Part shown: one piece after another, positions 21,661 through 30,716 of the stretch
How positions within the stretch are numbered: the first letter of the stretch is position 1
How the letters are laid out: the number at the start of each line of letters is the position of its first letter
Notes under the pieces: model-generated
What the model saw: the letters and a program-made list of their open reading frames with translations, nothing else
Databases searched by the model: none
Told to the model about the DNA's origin: nothing
Source: Daucus carota subsp. sativus
Taxonomy: Eukaryota; Streptophyta; Magnoliopsida; Apiales; Apiaceae
NCBI RefSeq assembly: GCF_001625215.2
Contig: NC_030387.2
Coordinates: 2,632,501-2,696,500 of the forward strand
Length of the DNA: 64,000 bases
Reading direction: 5' to 3'
Made by a program: the position numbers and the translations under genes

Positions 21661-22490
21661 TGTTATACGCAAAAATCACCATGAAGACCCGACCCATAAA
21701 AGAAGACTATGATCGGCTCAAGATTGGACCAAGCCCAAACCAGCCATGTCAGTCAGAAGAACCCACTCCAAGAAGATTGGGCGCGCCCTATCTTCAGGGC
21801 GCGCCAAGTTGAAGCTTACAGAGGAAGATTGTCATTTGAAGGGCAGAAGGGGACATATTTTACCTAGGGGGACGCCCTTGGGTGTGTATAGATCCTACTG
21901 TTAATTTGTCGAAGACTCTACCTTGTAGTCTGAGGAGTTGCCCTCCTTGGGAGATAGAGAATGAAGATTAGAGGAGGCCTTGCTCTGTAGTCTGGCGAGT
22001 TATCCTTGTCGGGGAGCATGTGGAACCTTCTCGAAGGCGCGCCCTGGAAGGCTCTATCTCTGTAGTCTGGCGGGTTGTCCCTGTCGGGGAGTAGAGAAGC
22101 GTCCTTGCATTTGGGGTAAGCCTTGGGTGCTCGAGAGTCTACAAGGCCCAAGGCTAGGCCTCATCGTATTGGACCCCTTTCGGGAGGAAGATTCTAGAGG
22201 GGGAGGCCCAGCTCGCTTGGGTCTCTTAGGAGAAAGAACTACGTACCGGCTTGATCCCCTATAAATAGGGGTACGTAGGCACATCGTGGGCATAGGTAAC
22301 TCTTGGGAACGAGAGGCCAGTGAATGGACCCCTAGTTTTCTTCGCGATCTTGAACCCTATGCCTACGATCTCAGCCACATCCAAACATAACCAATCACCA
22401 CCCCCTATTCCGACGAACAACCGCCGCGACAAATCTTGATTCACGCCGCGAACCTCATCTTTGTTAACCTACCAGTTTTCTCCGTTAACA
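21661..22490 (+). repeat. Left LTR (830 bp) of the young element
   Basis: Begins TGTTATACGC and ends CCGTTAACA. Contains three GGCGCGCC motifs, two of them 14 bases apart near 21779-21805. Four copies of a segment like TGTAGTCTGGCGAGTT(G/A) followed by CCTTGTCGGGGAG lie between 21920 and 22095. The promoter lies near 22258. Confidence 0.93.
22257..22270 (+). promoter_or_regulatory. LTR TATA box inside a palindrome
   Basis: CCCCTATAAATAGGGG places a TATA box between CCCC and GGGG, and outside these lie CTACGTACC and GGTACGTAGG, which are also inverted. Transcription (start of R) is expected about 30 bases downstream, near 22295. The same element is present in the right LTR at about 25793-25806. 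Confidence 0.75.
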
Positions 22491-22491
22491 A

Positions 22492-22512
22492 ATTGGCGCT
22501 AGAAGGAGGGGC
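22492..22512 (+). other. Primer binding site region of the young element
   Basis: TTGGCGCTAGAAGGAGGGG follows the left LTR after two bases, the position of the minus-strand primer site. I have seen this style in Tat-like gypsy elements, but I cannot name the tRNA with confidence. Confidence 0.55.
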
Positions 22513-22539
22513 TTTCAAGATTTTCCATCGAGGAGAAAG

Positions 22540-22851
22540 ATGTCGAACCGCGGCGATACGACCCCTAGCGGTGGTCAACAATCCGATCCAAGATCCAGAA
22601 GAGACAACACCGGAAAGACAAGTAACACCGGACGGACGGACAACAGCACGGTCGGGAACACCCCTCGGGACCAGGCAATTGTGACAACGGATGAAGACAA
22701 CGTCAATCTACAACGGCCGATCGCCCAGTCGCCGCCAATCATAGTGAGTAACGACGAGTTATCTGAAAAGTCCGATCAGAAGGGATTGAAGACGGGTTCG
22801 ATGGAGAAGTTCGTTCAGAGAAGACAGGATCGGAGGAGAAGTCCGGTATGA
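22540..22851 (+). CDS. Gag-like N-terminal remnant, 103 aa
   Basis: Starts MSNRGDTTPSGG, 50 bases after the left LTR, where gag normally starts. The composition is polar and rich in Ser, Asp, Arg and Gln. The frame stops at 22849-22851 before any capsid domain or zinc knuckle. It may be a true short product or the truncated head of gag left when the internal region was replaced by repeats. No catalytic domain follows anywhere in the element. Confidence 0.5.
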   Translation: MSNRGDTTPSGGQQSDPRSRRDNTGKTSNTGRTDNSTVGNTPRDQAIVTTDEDNVNLQRPIAQSPPIIVSNDELSEKSDQKGLKTGSMEKFVQRRQDRRRSPV

Positions 22852-23145
22852 AGGAGAAGAAGACGCGATCGAAGGTGAAGACCGTTATGAAGGAAAAGAG
22901 ACGGGTTCGACGGAGGAGTATGATCGGAGAGGAAAGACGACGGTAAGCCTGGTTGTTTGTTCTCAATATTGAACGAGGCAAGGTTGTGAGGGCGAAAGAT
23001 AATGGCAAGATCGGGACGGAGGTTCCAAAGGCCAACACACAAGGGACACGAGATTTTTGGCACAAGGGAAGCGAGATTTTCGGATCTGGAATCTGGAGAC
23101 TTTCTTAGGGTTTCGGAAGGAAGCAAGTCCCACGGCTGGCACAAT

Positions 23146-23792
23146 GTATCGAGGAGCGCGCCTTCCCCTGACTGGGCGCGCCCTGAGGTAAATACTCTTC
23201 CTGATACTGTATATAGTATATTGTGTTAGTTGTATTTCTTGTAGGAAGGAAGAATATGTCAAAGCGCGCCTCCCCCTGGCTAGGCGCGCCTAAGCTAAAT
23301 ATTCTTCCTAATACCTGTATGCAATATATTGTATTGGTTGTGTCCTTTGCAGGAGGAAGGATGTTAGGAAGCGCGCCTCCCCCTGACTGGGCGCGCCTTA
23401 AGGTAAACATTCTCCTGATACTCATATACGATATGTTGTATTATTTGGATTGTTTTGTACTCTTTGAAGCGAGGAAGAATGTTAGAAAGCGCGCCTCCCC
23501 CTAACTGGGCGCGCCCTGAGGAAAACATTCGCCTTATTACTCGTATACGATATGTTGTGTTAGTCGTATTCTTTGCAGGGAGGAAGAATATATCGAGTAG
23601 CGCGCCTCCCCCTGACTGGGCGCGCCTCCAGGTAAATATCCTTCCAGATACTTGCATACCGTATATTGTGTTGGTTCCATCCCTTGCAGGAAGGAATAAT
23701 ATATCGAGAAGCGCGCCTGCCCCTAACAGGGCGCGCCTTAAGGAAAGAAGAATAATCGAAGCGCGCCTCCCCCTGACAGGGCGCGCCCTAAG
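23146..23792 (+). repeat. Array of seven GC hairpin units, mostly about 110-bp period
   Basis: Seven times the sequence reads GCGCGCC, then 9-12 bases of the type TCCCCCTGACT, then GGGCGCGCC. GCGCGCC starts at 23156, 23264, 23371, 23489, 23600, 23711 and 23761. Each pair is self-complementary over 7 bases (GCGCGCC/GGCGCGC) around a C-rich loop. The spacers repeat too: AATATTCTTCCTGATAC, a (G)TATAC(G/A)ATAT(A/G)TTGT core, then TTGCAGGAGGAAG. The last unit lacks its spacer. An eighth, less perfect hairpin lies at 24197-24219. The repeat keeps several frames partly open, which explains long but meaningless ORFs here. Confidence 0.85.
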
Positions 23793-23855
23793 GAACAGGC
23801 TTGCTTCACTTCAATTTTATGGATGCTCAGATCAACCACGTAACTCGACAACAAA

Positions 23856-24015
23856 CATCAGCAAATCCTCCTGCTCCAACATCGTCAACTCCTCTTGCCT
23901 CTCCATCAGCAAATCATCTTGCTCTGACAACTCTTCTCGCATCTCCATCAGCAAATCATCTTGCTCCGACAACTCTTCTCGCATCTTCATCAGGAAATCC
24001 TCTTGCTCCGAGGAA
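23856..24015 (+). repeat. Short tandem repeat, about 42 bp, four copies
   Basis: The core CATCAGCAAATC(A/C)TCTTGCTC recurs at about 23856, 23904, 23946 and 23988 (spacing 48, 42, 42). Between cores lies TGACAACTCTTCTCGCATCTC or a variant. Part of the interior of the young LTR element; no recognised product. Confidence 0.75.
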
Positions 24016-24586
24016 CACTCCGTCTACAATGATCTTTCAACCCAACAAGGATCAGTAAATCAAGACTCCTCATTCGCTAAGGACGCAACATCAGATCAGA
24101 AGTCTCAAAGATGAAGCATATAAAGAGGTGGAACAAAAATCCTTGGCCGAAAGCAAAGGAAGGAGTTAGGAATAATGCAAAGGAAAGAGAACGGGACGCG
24201 CCTTCCCCTAACAGGGCGCGCCATAAGGTAAATACTAACCTTACTATTTTGCTAAATATAATTTTGTATATATATGCAATTCTGTACAGGGGCGCGCCCA
24301 ATGTTTTAGTCTTCAAGATTCAACACATCTTGGGGACTCCATCTTCACAACACCGTCTTCTTCAACCTACATCTTCAAGACAAGTCGGAACCGGGGGGTA
24401 GTAGCTGTTACACCCAAAATCCAACATTAGGCGCGCCTAAACATAAGGCGCGCCCAGTTCGACTATAACTCAAACGTCTCCAGAACTGAGAGCCTAGTCA
24501 ACAACAATTGGAAGAATTTGCTTCACCATCAGGGCGCGCCTCATCCTCATCTAAGACATGGTAGAAGGCACGCTCGTCTCCTTCCA

Positions 24587-24912
24587 CCTCGGCTTCCGCG
24601 ACCTCTTATTCATCAACTCGGCTTCCATGGCCTCTCCTTCAAACTCGGCTTCCGCGGCCTCTCCTCCAGCCTCGGCTTCCGCGGCCTCTCCTTCAGACTC
24701 GGCTTCCGCAGCCTCTCCTCCAGCCTCGGCTTCCGCGGCCTCATCTCTCCTTCCGCCTCGGCTTCCACGGCCTCTCCTCCAGCCTCGGCTTCTGCGGCCT
24801 CACCTCCAGCATCGGCTTCCGTGGCCTCTCCTCCAGCCTCGGCTTCCGCGGCCTCTCCTTCAGCCTCGGCTTCCGCGGCCTCATCTTCATCGACTCAGTC
24901 TCGGCTTCCGCA
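24587..24912 (+). repeat. 27-bp tandem repeat, about 11 copies
   Basis: Unit CCTCGGCTTCCGCGGCCTCT plus CCTCCAG. One frame reads as a nine-residue repeat ASASAASPP and another as LGFRGLSFR-type repeats, so the ORFs of 172 and 207 codons here (24558-25076, 24518-25141) result from the repeat having no stop in several frames. I do not annotate them as proteins. Confidence 0.85.
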
Positions 24913-25179
24913 GCCTCATCCTCAGCAACCTCGTCATCATCTCCATCAGGCAAGCACTATTTTCATATCCATCAAGCAAGCACTGCCTTCACCTCCGTCA
25001 AGCAGAATCATCATCTTCAAACAACTTCTTCAACATCGGCTTCAAAGGAATCTCCTTCAACATATGGCGCGCCTAGTTAAAGACCGTCAACATCTTCTGC
25101 ATCAACGAAGAACAGCCAAGATAGGACATCTTAGGGGCTGAAGGACATCAAGATCTCGTCGACATTTTCAATGCCACCA

Positions 25180-25196
25180 AGATCTGGGGGGGTAGT
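25180..25196 (+). other. Polypurine tract of the young element
   Basis: AGATCTGGGGGGGTAGT lies immediately before the right LTR. Its run of seven G is the probable plus-strand primer. It confirms the plus orientation. Confidence 0.65.
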
Positions 25197-26026
25197 TGTT
25201 ATACGCAAAAATCACCATGAAGACCCGACCCATAAAAGAAGACTATGATCGGCTCAAGATTGGACCAAGCCCAAACCAGCCATGTCAGTCAGAAGAACCC
25301 ACTCCAAGAAGATTGGGCGCGCCCTATCTTCAGGGCGCGCCAAGTTGAAGCTTACAGAGGAAGATTGTCATTTGAAGGGCAGAAGGGGACATATTTTACC
25401 TAGGGGGACGCCCTTGGGTGTGTATAGATCCTACTGTTAATTTGTCGAAGACTCTACCTTGTAGTCTGAGGAGTTGCCCTCCTTGGGAGATAGAGAATGA
25501 AGATTAGAGGAGGCCTTGCTCTGTAGTCTGGCGAGTTATCCTTGTCGGGGAGCATGTGGAACCTTCTCGAAGGCGCGCCCTGGAAGGCTCTATCTCTGTA
25601 GTCTGGCGGGTTGTCCCTGTCGGGGAGTAGAGAAGCGTCCTTGCATTTGGGGTAAGCCTTGGGTGCTCGAGAGTCTACAAGGCCCAAGGCTAGGCCTCAT
25701 CGTATTGGACCCCTTTCGGGAGGAAGATTCTAGAGGGGGAGGCCCAGCTCGCTTGGGTCTCTTAGGAGAAAGAACTACGTACCGGCTTGATCCCCTATAA
25801 ATAGGGGTACGTAGGCACATCGTGGGCATAGGTAACTCTTGGGAACGAGAGGCCAGTGAATGGACCCCTAGTTTTCTTCGCGATCTTGAACCCTATGCCT
25901 ACGATCTCAGCCACATCCAAACATAACCAATCACCACCCCCTATTCCGACGAACAACCGCCGCGACAAATCTTGATTCACGCCGCGAACCTCATCTTTGT
26001 TAACCTACCAGTTTTCTCCGTTAACA
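25197..26026 (+). repeat. Right LTR (830 bp) of the young element
   Basis: Same length and, as far as I compared, identical to the left LTR, followed by the CTAGC target duplication. Absence of divergence means insertion was recent on the scale of plant LTR dating. Confidence 0.93.
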
Positions 26027-26031
26027 CTAGC

Positions 26032-26439
26032 TAGCAATGAAAATTAATTTCCTATTTCTGCACTGTAAACATTGTATGATTATAGATCACCCATATAATT
26101 ATAATTATGCATTGAAGAAATTCCTCACATGTTCTGTTTCCATTACTATTTTTCATCCACATACGTGACTGAACAAGCGAATTTTGCGGAACTTCATATT
26201 AATTTAAGAAATCATATATAATCTTCTCTCTGTCCCAAAATAAGAGTCATTTTGACTTTTTATGTTTGAGTAACTTGCTAGAATGCAAAATCATCTCAAG
26301 TTTTCTGCGGGCTAGACTTGGCAAGAAATAATAACATCATCACAGCAAGACTGTGTTATAAGACCTGTGCACCGGCTCCAATATGGCAAATGAATCATGG
26401 AAGGTCTTCCTTTTTTCAACTTCTAAGTCCAGCATATAG
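26032..26439. other. Spacer between LTR element and NLR pseudogene
   Basis: AT-rich, no ORF. CTCTGTCCCAAAATAAGAGT near 26230 resembles one end of a Stowaway-type element, but no matching second end is seen. Confidence 0.5.
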
Positions 26440-27116
26440 CTTGACGAAGCAACCAGAGAGGTAAAAACAACTGACAGAACACACATTGATATCTCTTTCA
26501 ACTCTACATGAGAGAGATCAGCAACAGAGAGCTTCACAACGATTGAACGGTAAAAACCAAATCAGTTCAAGGAATGTAAAGAGTGAGTGAGTATTATGCT
26601 TAAGGACATTGGTTCCACAAATATTTTCATTAAGCACACTGAAATTTGCGTACATTGGAGAACAGTAAAACACTATTCCTGGAAAATTGATACCTTCAAC
26701 ATATCCTTTCCTTTGTTCATCTGATCTTTTTTAATCTTATGTGCAGATTCCACAACAGCCAGGTTGCAATTTTTTATCTCAATCATTTCCAAACTGTATA
26801 TATCTCCTATACTAATTGGAATCTACTCGAGTTGCTCACATTCACCCAGCTTTAAGTGTTGAAGATTTGGAAATTGTTCGTTGTAGGCAGTCCATTGTAC
26901 AATTTTTATGAACTTTAATGACAAATGTTTGAGTCGGGGGAACCCGCCATCACTTGTTTCCCATTTTTCTCCATCGAAGGCCTTATACTTCAATCTGAGA
27001 ACTTCAAGATTGGTAAGCATTCCAATGCTCTGCATTCCGTCCCATTTCAATTTAGTACCTACTAGTGTCAGCTTCTTTAGTGTTAATGGAAACATTATTG
27101 GATTGGATAACTAATA

Positions 27117-27859
27117 CTCCCTCCATCCCATTTTAAGTGTCCACTTTGCAAATTTCACACATCTTAAAAAACAATTAATGTAATGTTTTTATCATTATCT
27201 TCACACACCAATTCACCTTGGTTTTTATAAATATTAATTATGTATAGCATCACTCCTACTTAAATTATTGTGCATTTGACCTTTCTCCACTTCAAATTAT
27301 ACTATACATTCATATTTCCTACATTAATGCATTAATGAATTTAGGAGGGGCTTGTTGGTTGTATTTAAGAGCATCTCCAAGAGACTCTTCATTTAGGCTC
27401 CTAACTTGAGATTTGAGGAGGGAGAGGAAAATTGTTGCTCCAAGAGACTCTTAAGTGGCTCTTAAATCACTAAGAGCCTCTTGTTTCTCTCTTCTCTCTT
27501 CTCAAAGTTAAGAGCCACCACATGGCTCCTAACTTATTTTTTCATAATAAAAAAATCCTTCCCTCCAATTCACCTCCATCTTTCCCTCTCTTTTTGTTAT
27601 AGTGGAGCCCAATATATGAATAAAATATGAAATAGAGAAGAGATGTAGAGAGTATTGTTGGAGTTTACACTCTTAACTTTGTCCTATACTACTAAGAGCC
27701 ACATTTTTTATATTATATTTAGGAGCCAACAAAGAGGCTCTTGGAGATGCTCAATACTATATTGGAACTAGTAACAAATTGCATGGGTCAAAGAATATGA
27801 CACATATTTTGGGATTTTTTTTTTTGGCAAAGTGGACACTTAAAATGGGATGGAAGGAG
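27117..27859. mobile_element. Stowaway MITE copy 1, carrying an inner MITE
   Basis: Ends CTCCCTCCATCCCATTTTAA and its near-inverse TTAAAATGGGATGGAAGGAG, with TA on each side (27115-27116, 27860-27861), are Tc1/mariner (Stowaway) hallmarks. A close relative lies at 33173-33465. This copy is longer mainly because of the inner element at 27369-27752. It splits the LRR region of the NLR pseudogene. Confidence 0.85.
27369..27752. mobile_element. MITE inserted inside the Stowaway
   Basis: Termini GAGCATCTCCAAGAG and CTCTTGGAGATGCTC are exact inverses. The interior is rich in GGCTCCTAACTT-type motifs. The sister Stowaway near 33350-33375 has the uninterrupted sequence TTGTATTTAATACCATATTG at the corresponding position, which shows the insertion point directly. 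Confidence 0.8.
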
Positions 27860-29550
27860 TAATATGGTAACGTGTTACCATGAAAGATTTGCAAACTCAA
27901 ACTTTCTAAATATGGAACTTGGCAAAATAGAAATCGTCAACGTTGTGCAGTATAGAAACGTAGTATGATGGATATATAGCTTTCTTAGATTTGGAGCAAC
28001 TTTCAAGATTTCCTCGCAATCCACAAATGAAAATGGTAGAGAAAGAGTTTGTAAATGTGAAAGAGTTTGCAAGTTATCTAGCTGAGGTCTATTATAATAA
28101 TGTCCTTTTAGGTGAAGATGTCTCAACCTATACAGCTCTAATATTCCATGCGGTAGGTAAGTACTATCCATGTTCTCGCACTGTATGATAAGGGTTTCTA
28201 GAGGTTCATGTCTACGTAATGATATGGTCATAATAGGTGAACTCGAATCGCCAGCTGAATCATGATTATGGCCCTCAATGCAAAGTGCAACATACCTTAA
28301 TTCTAATAGAAATTCAATAACAGCAGGAACGTTGAATAGTTCAATACTAGATAAGTCCATCATCCTGAGAAATTTGAATACTCTGAGAACATCGAAAGGA
28401 TAGCAGTTCTTGTACCTTACTTCGGCAGAAAAATTCTTCGGTCTATTGTAGACTAATATTGTTTTAACATTTGGGTACAAACTCTTTCTATATATGTATT
28501 TGATCCTGATAAGTGCTCTAGGAAGGATAAAGGAGAGTCTTTCCCTTAGGTGTCTGTGGACTTTTGAGATGAAAGTACCTTGTCAGTTGCCTAATGAAAA
28601 TATCCCCATCAACGTCTGGAGAATAGAGCCTCTGTACTAGACATATGGGAGGAGCTTCTGCTTCAGAAACAGAATGCTGGTAAAAAGAATTATATTTGTA
28701 AAATATTGGAATCTGCTGCAGAAATTTTACTTCATCTGCATTTTTTAATACACAAATCACGCAGAGCATCATGAAACAATACACGATTTAATTCCACCAA
28801 TTGATCCTCTCTTGGAAACTTTTACCAGACTTCTGTGATTAGATCCTTCTAGTACTGTGCTGCTACTCCTCCACATTGTTTCCCTCGTCCGCCAAGTTGT
28901 TTTCTACTGTTTGGATTTTAATGAAACCCTCAGCCACCCATAACAAAATTAACTTCCACGCTGGTATTTCATGATCCTCCAGGAATGCTGCAAAGTAGAG
29001 AAGCATGGTTTCAGGTAATCTGGCAAATGATTGTAACTCAAGAGTAGGGTGTCCATGTACCGCTTTGGAGCATTACTAGCGATAGAATTCATATCTTGGG
29101 CCACCTGACTCCACCAGTGTGTTGTCTTGGCATTTGCCAGAATTCCAGCAATCATTACAACTGAAAGTGGTATCCCTGACACTTTTTAGCTATCTTTTTT
29201 CCGATCTCAACCAATGATGATGGAAAACTTTCATTAAGAAACACCTTGTATAGTAAATCCCAACTTTCTTTTTCACTTAAGAAACACAATGGATACTGGT
29301 AGCAGCCAGGTTTAGCCGGTAGAGGCACACTTATCTACTTAAAACATGATCATCTGGAAAACACAACATCAAATCGTTCCAATCTTTACTATCCCATATG
29401 TCATCCAATACAACGAGATATCTCTGACCGCTTAGCCTCCTTTTCAGCGTTAAACTCAACTCCATATCATCGCTATCTTCGTTACCAGCATCAAAACCTG
29501 ATTTTTAAGATGCCAAGTATGAGATCTCTATTTATAGGCTCCTGCGTAAC

Positions 29551-30716
29551 AGTTTGATTTCATCACTATAATATTATTTTCTGTCGTAAAAGCAGTTTTC
29601 AGAAGAAAAAAAAAAGTGAGTTTTGTCTTTCCAGAATATAGATAACTAATAAAAAAGTTCTAACAGATATATACTAGTATCTCTCTAAAAACACTCCCAT
29701 ATTATTTGGGGGCCTTCATCGGCTTTCATCCATCAAAAATCCCAATCCTTTCTTCTCTTTATTATTCTTAACATCTTTTGCTCTTTCTTTAATAAGTTCT
29801 CAATTTATTTGAGTTTTATTTAGTCTTCTTGTCATAATTTGGATTTTTTGTTTTTCATCGTGTTTGAGATTTATGATATTGATTTTTATGATGCATCACA
29901 TTCAAAATAATAGTTGGAGTATTGCACGTACATATTTCTTAAAAAACCGATTCGAAGAAGGAAGAATTTAACAGTGATAATTGGAGTATTATGTTATCGA
30001 TTATATGTGTAGATGCCATGTAATTTTTTCTATTGAATTATTTTTTCTTTTCAAAGAAAGAAGAAAAAGGTTTTAAAATACAACAACATGCATTATGTTG
30101 TTTCCTGAAAATTTAAAAACAGAAAATAATTCATAATCTTAATAGATTTAACCAGTGGAGCAATCTTTTAAAGTACACATGCATCAAAATAATCCCAGTA
30201 TCATGCTCATTCATTCATGTTAACATAATCTAGGTTGCTATGAGACAGGATCCTAGCTGGGACAAGTTTAGTGCAGACATAATATTGCAGATATGCTTTC
30301 AGCAATGAGGCAGCGGATCTAGTTAATATGACATACTTCAATGGATATTACTAAAGAAATCCTAATGGATCTAGGATCACACAGGAGGTGCAATGGTGAA
30401 ATATGTTTTATTGTTTTTTACACAGGTAACAAGTGCAGACCGTAATGACTGTTCTGTTCTTTCTTTTAGCCTTCCTCAAGGCTACCTGCTACCATACTTG
30501 ATGAAGCAGCTAATAAGATACAAACTTCCAAGAAAACACACACTAATTTCACTTTCAAGTCTACATAAGATAGATCAGTGTCAAAGAACTTCACAACTAT
30601 TAAATGGTAAAAATGAAAGCAGTTTAAAGAACATCAACCATGATAAAGCATTGTGCTTACCTTATTTGAAACACACATCTGTTAAAAAAAGAGTACTAAC
30701 CTATATTCACAAACCT
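29551..30716. other. Spacer between the two R1-like genes
   Basis: AT-rich, no supported gene. The part from about 30480 to 30716 should be the 3' UTR of the NLR at 30717-32999 and is homologous to 26440-26600. A 113-codon plus-strand ORF at 30393-30734 overlaps this antisense and is judged spurious. Confidence 0.55.

Larger units (their letters stand above)
21661..26026 (+). mobile_element. Young non-autonomous LTR retrotransposon, 4366 bp, GGCGCGCC-rich
   Basis: Two 830-bp direct repeats (21661-22490 and 25197-26026), TGTTATACGC...TCCGTTAACA, appear identical wherever I compared them. They are flanked by the 5-bp target duplication CTAGC (21656-21660 and 26027-26031). A primer-site-like sequence follows the left LTR and a G-rich polypurine tract precedes the right one, so the element is on the plus strand. 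The 2.7-kb interior has only a short gag-like start and no protease, reverse transcriptase, RNase H or integrase, so it must be mobilised in trans. The rest is tandem repeats and about 13 copies of GGCGCGCC (about 19 counting both LTRs). It is GC-richer than its AT-rich surroundings. Confidence 0.92.
26440..29550 (-). pseudogene. R1-like NB-LRR pseudogene, interrupted by nested MITEs
   Basis: A minus-strand copy of the neighbouring NLR (30717-32999). From its 5' end: 29460-29550 matches the DLVLGILKSGF region; 28949-29182 encodes SGIPLSVVMIAGILANAKTT and SYNHLPDYLKPCF; 28518-28784 the post-NB segment; 27875-28480 a 200-residue LRR block; 26823-27095 the terminal LRRs (MFPLTLKKLTLVG...). The P-loop end is missing, several frameshifts and stops separate the blocks, and a 743-bp Stowaway with a second MITE inside splits the LRRs. 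Homology continues past the stop into the 3' flank (26440-26580 against 30480-30610), so the two genes arose by a tandem duplication that included their 3' UTRs. Confidence 0.88.

Noticed and set aside
21455-21712. An 85-codon ORF ending within the left LTR
   Set aside because: It crosses the insertion junction of a young transposon, so its tail is LTR sequence; the rest matches no family I know.
23364-24114. ORFs of 97-219 codons around the hairpin array
   Set aside because: They follow the repeat period, occur on both strands, and their residues merely translate the GCGCGCC repeats.
24518-25141. Overlapping ORFs of 207 and 172 codons suggesting an Ala/Ser/Pro-rich protein
   Set aside because: Both come from a 27-bp tandem repeat that keeps several frames open inside a non-coding retrotransposon interior; there is no non-repetitive conserved domain.
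21661-26026. Possible CRISPR-like or satellite array because of regular GC repeats
   Set aside because: The array lies between two identical LTRs with a target duplication in plant DNA; spacers are themselves repeats, not unique.
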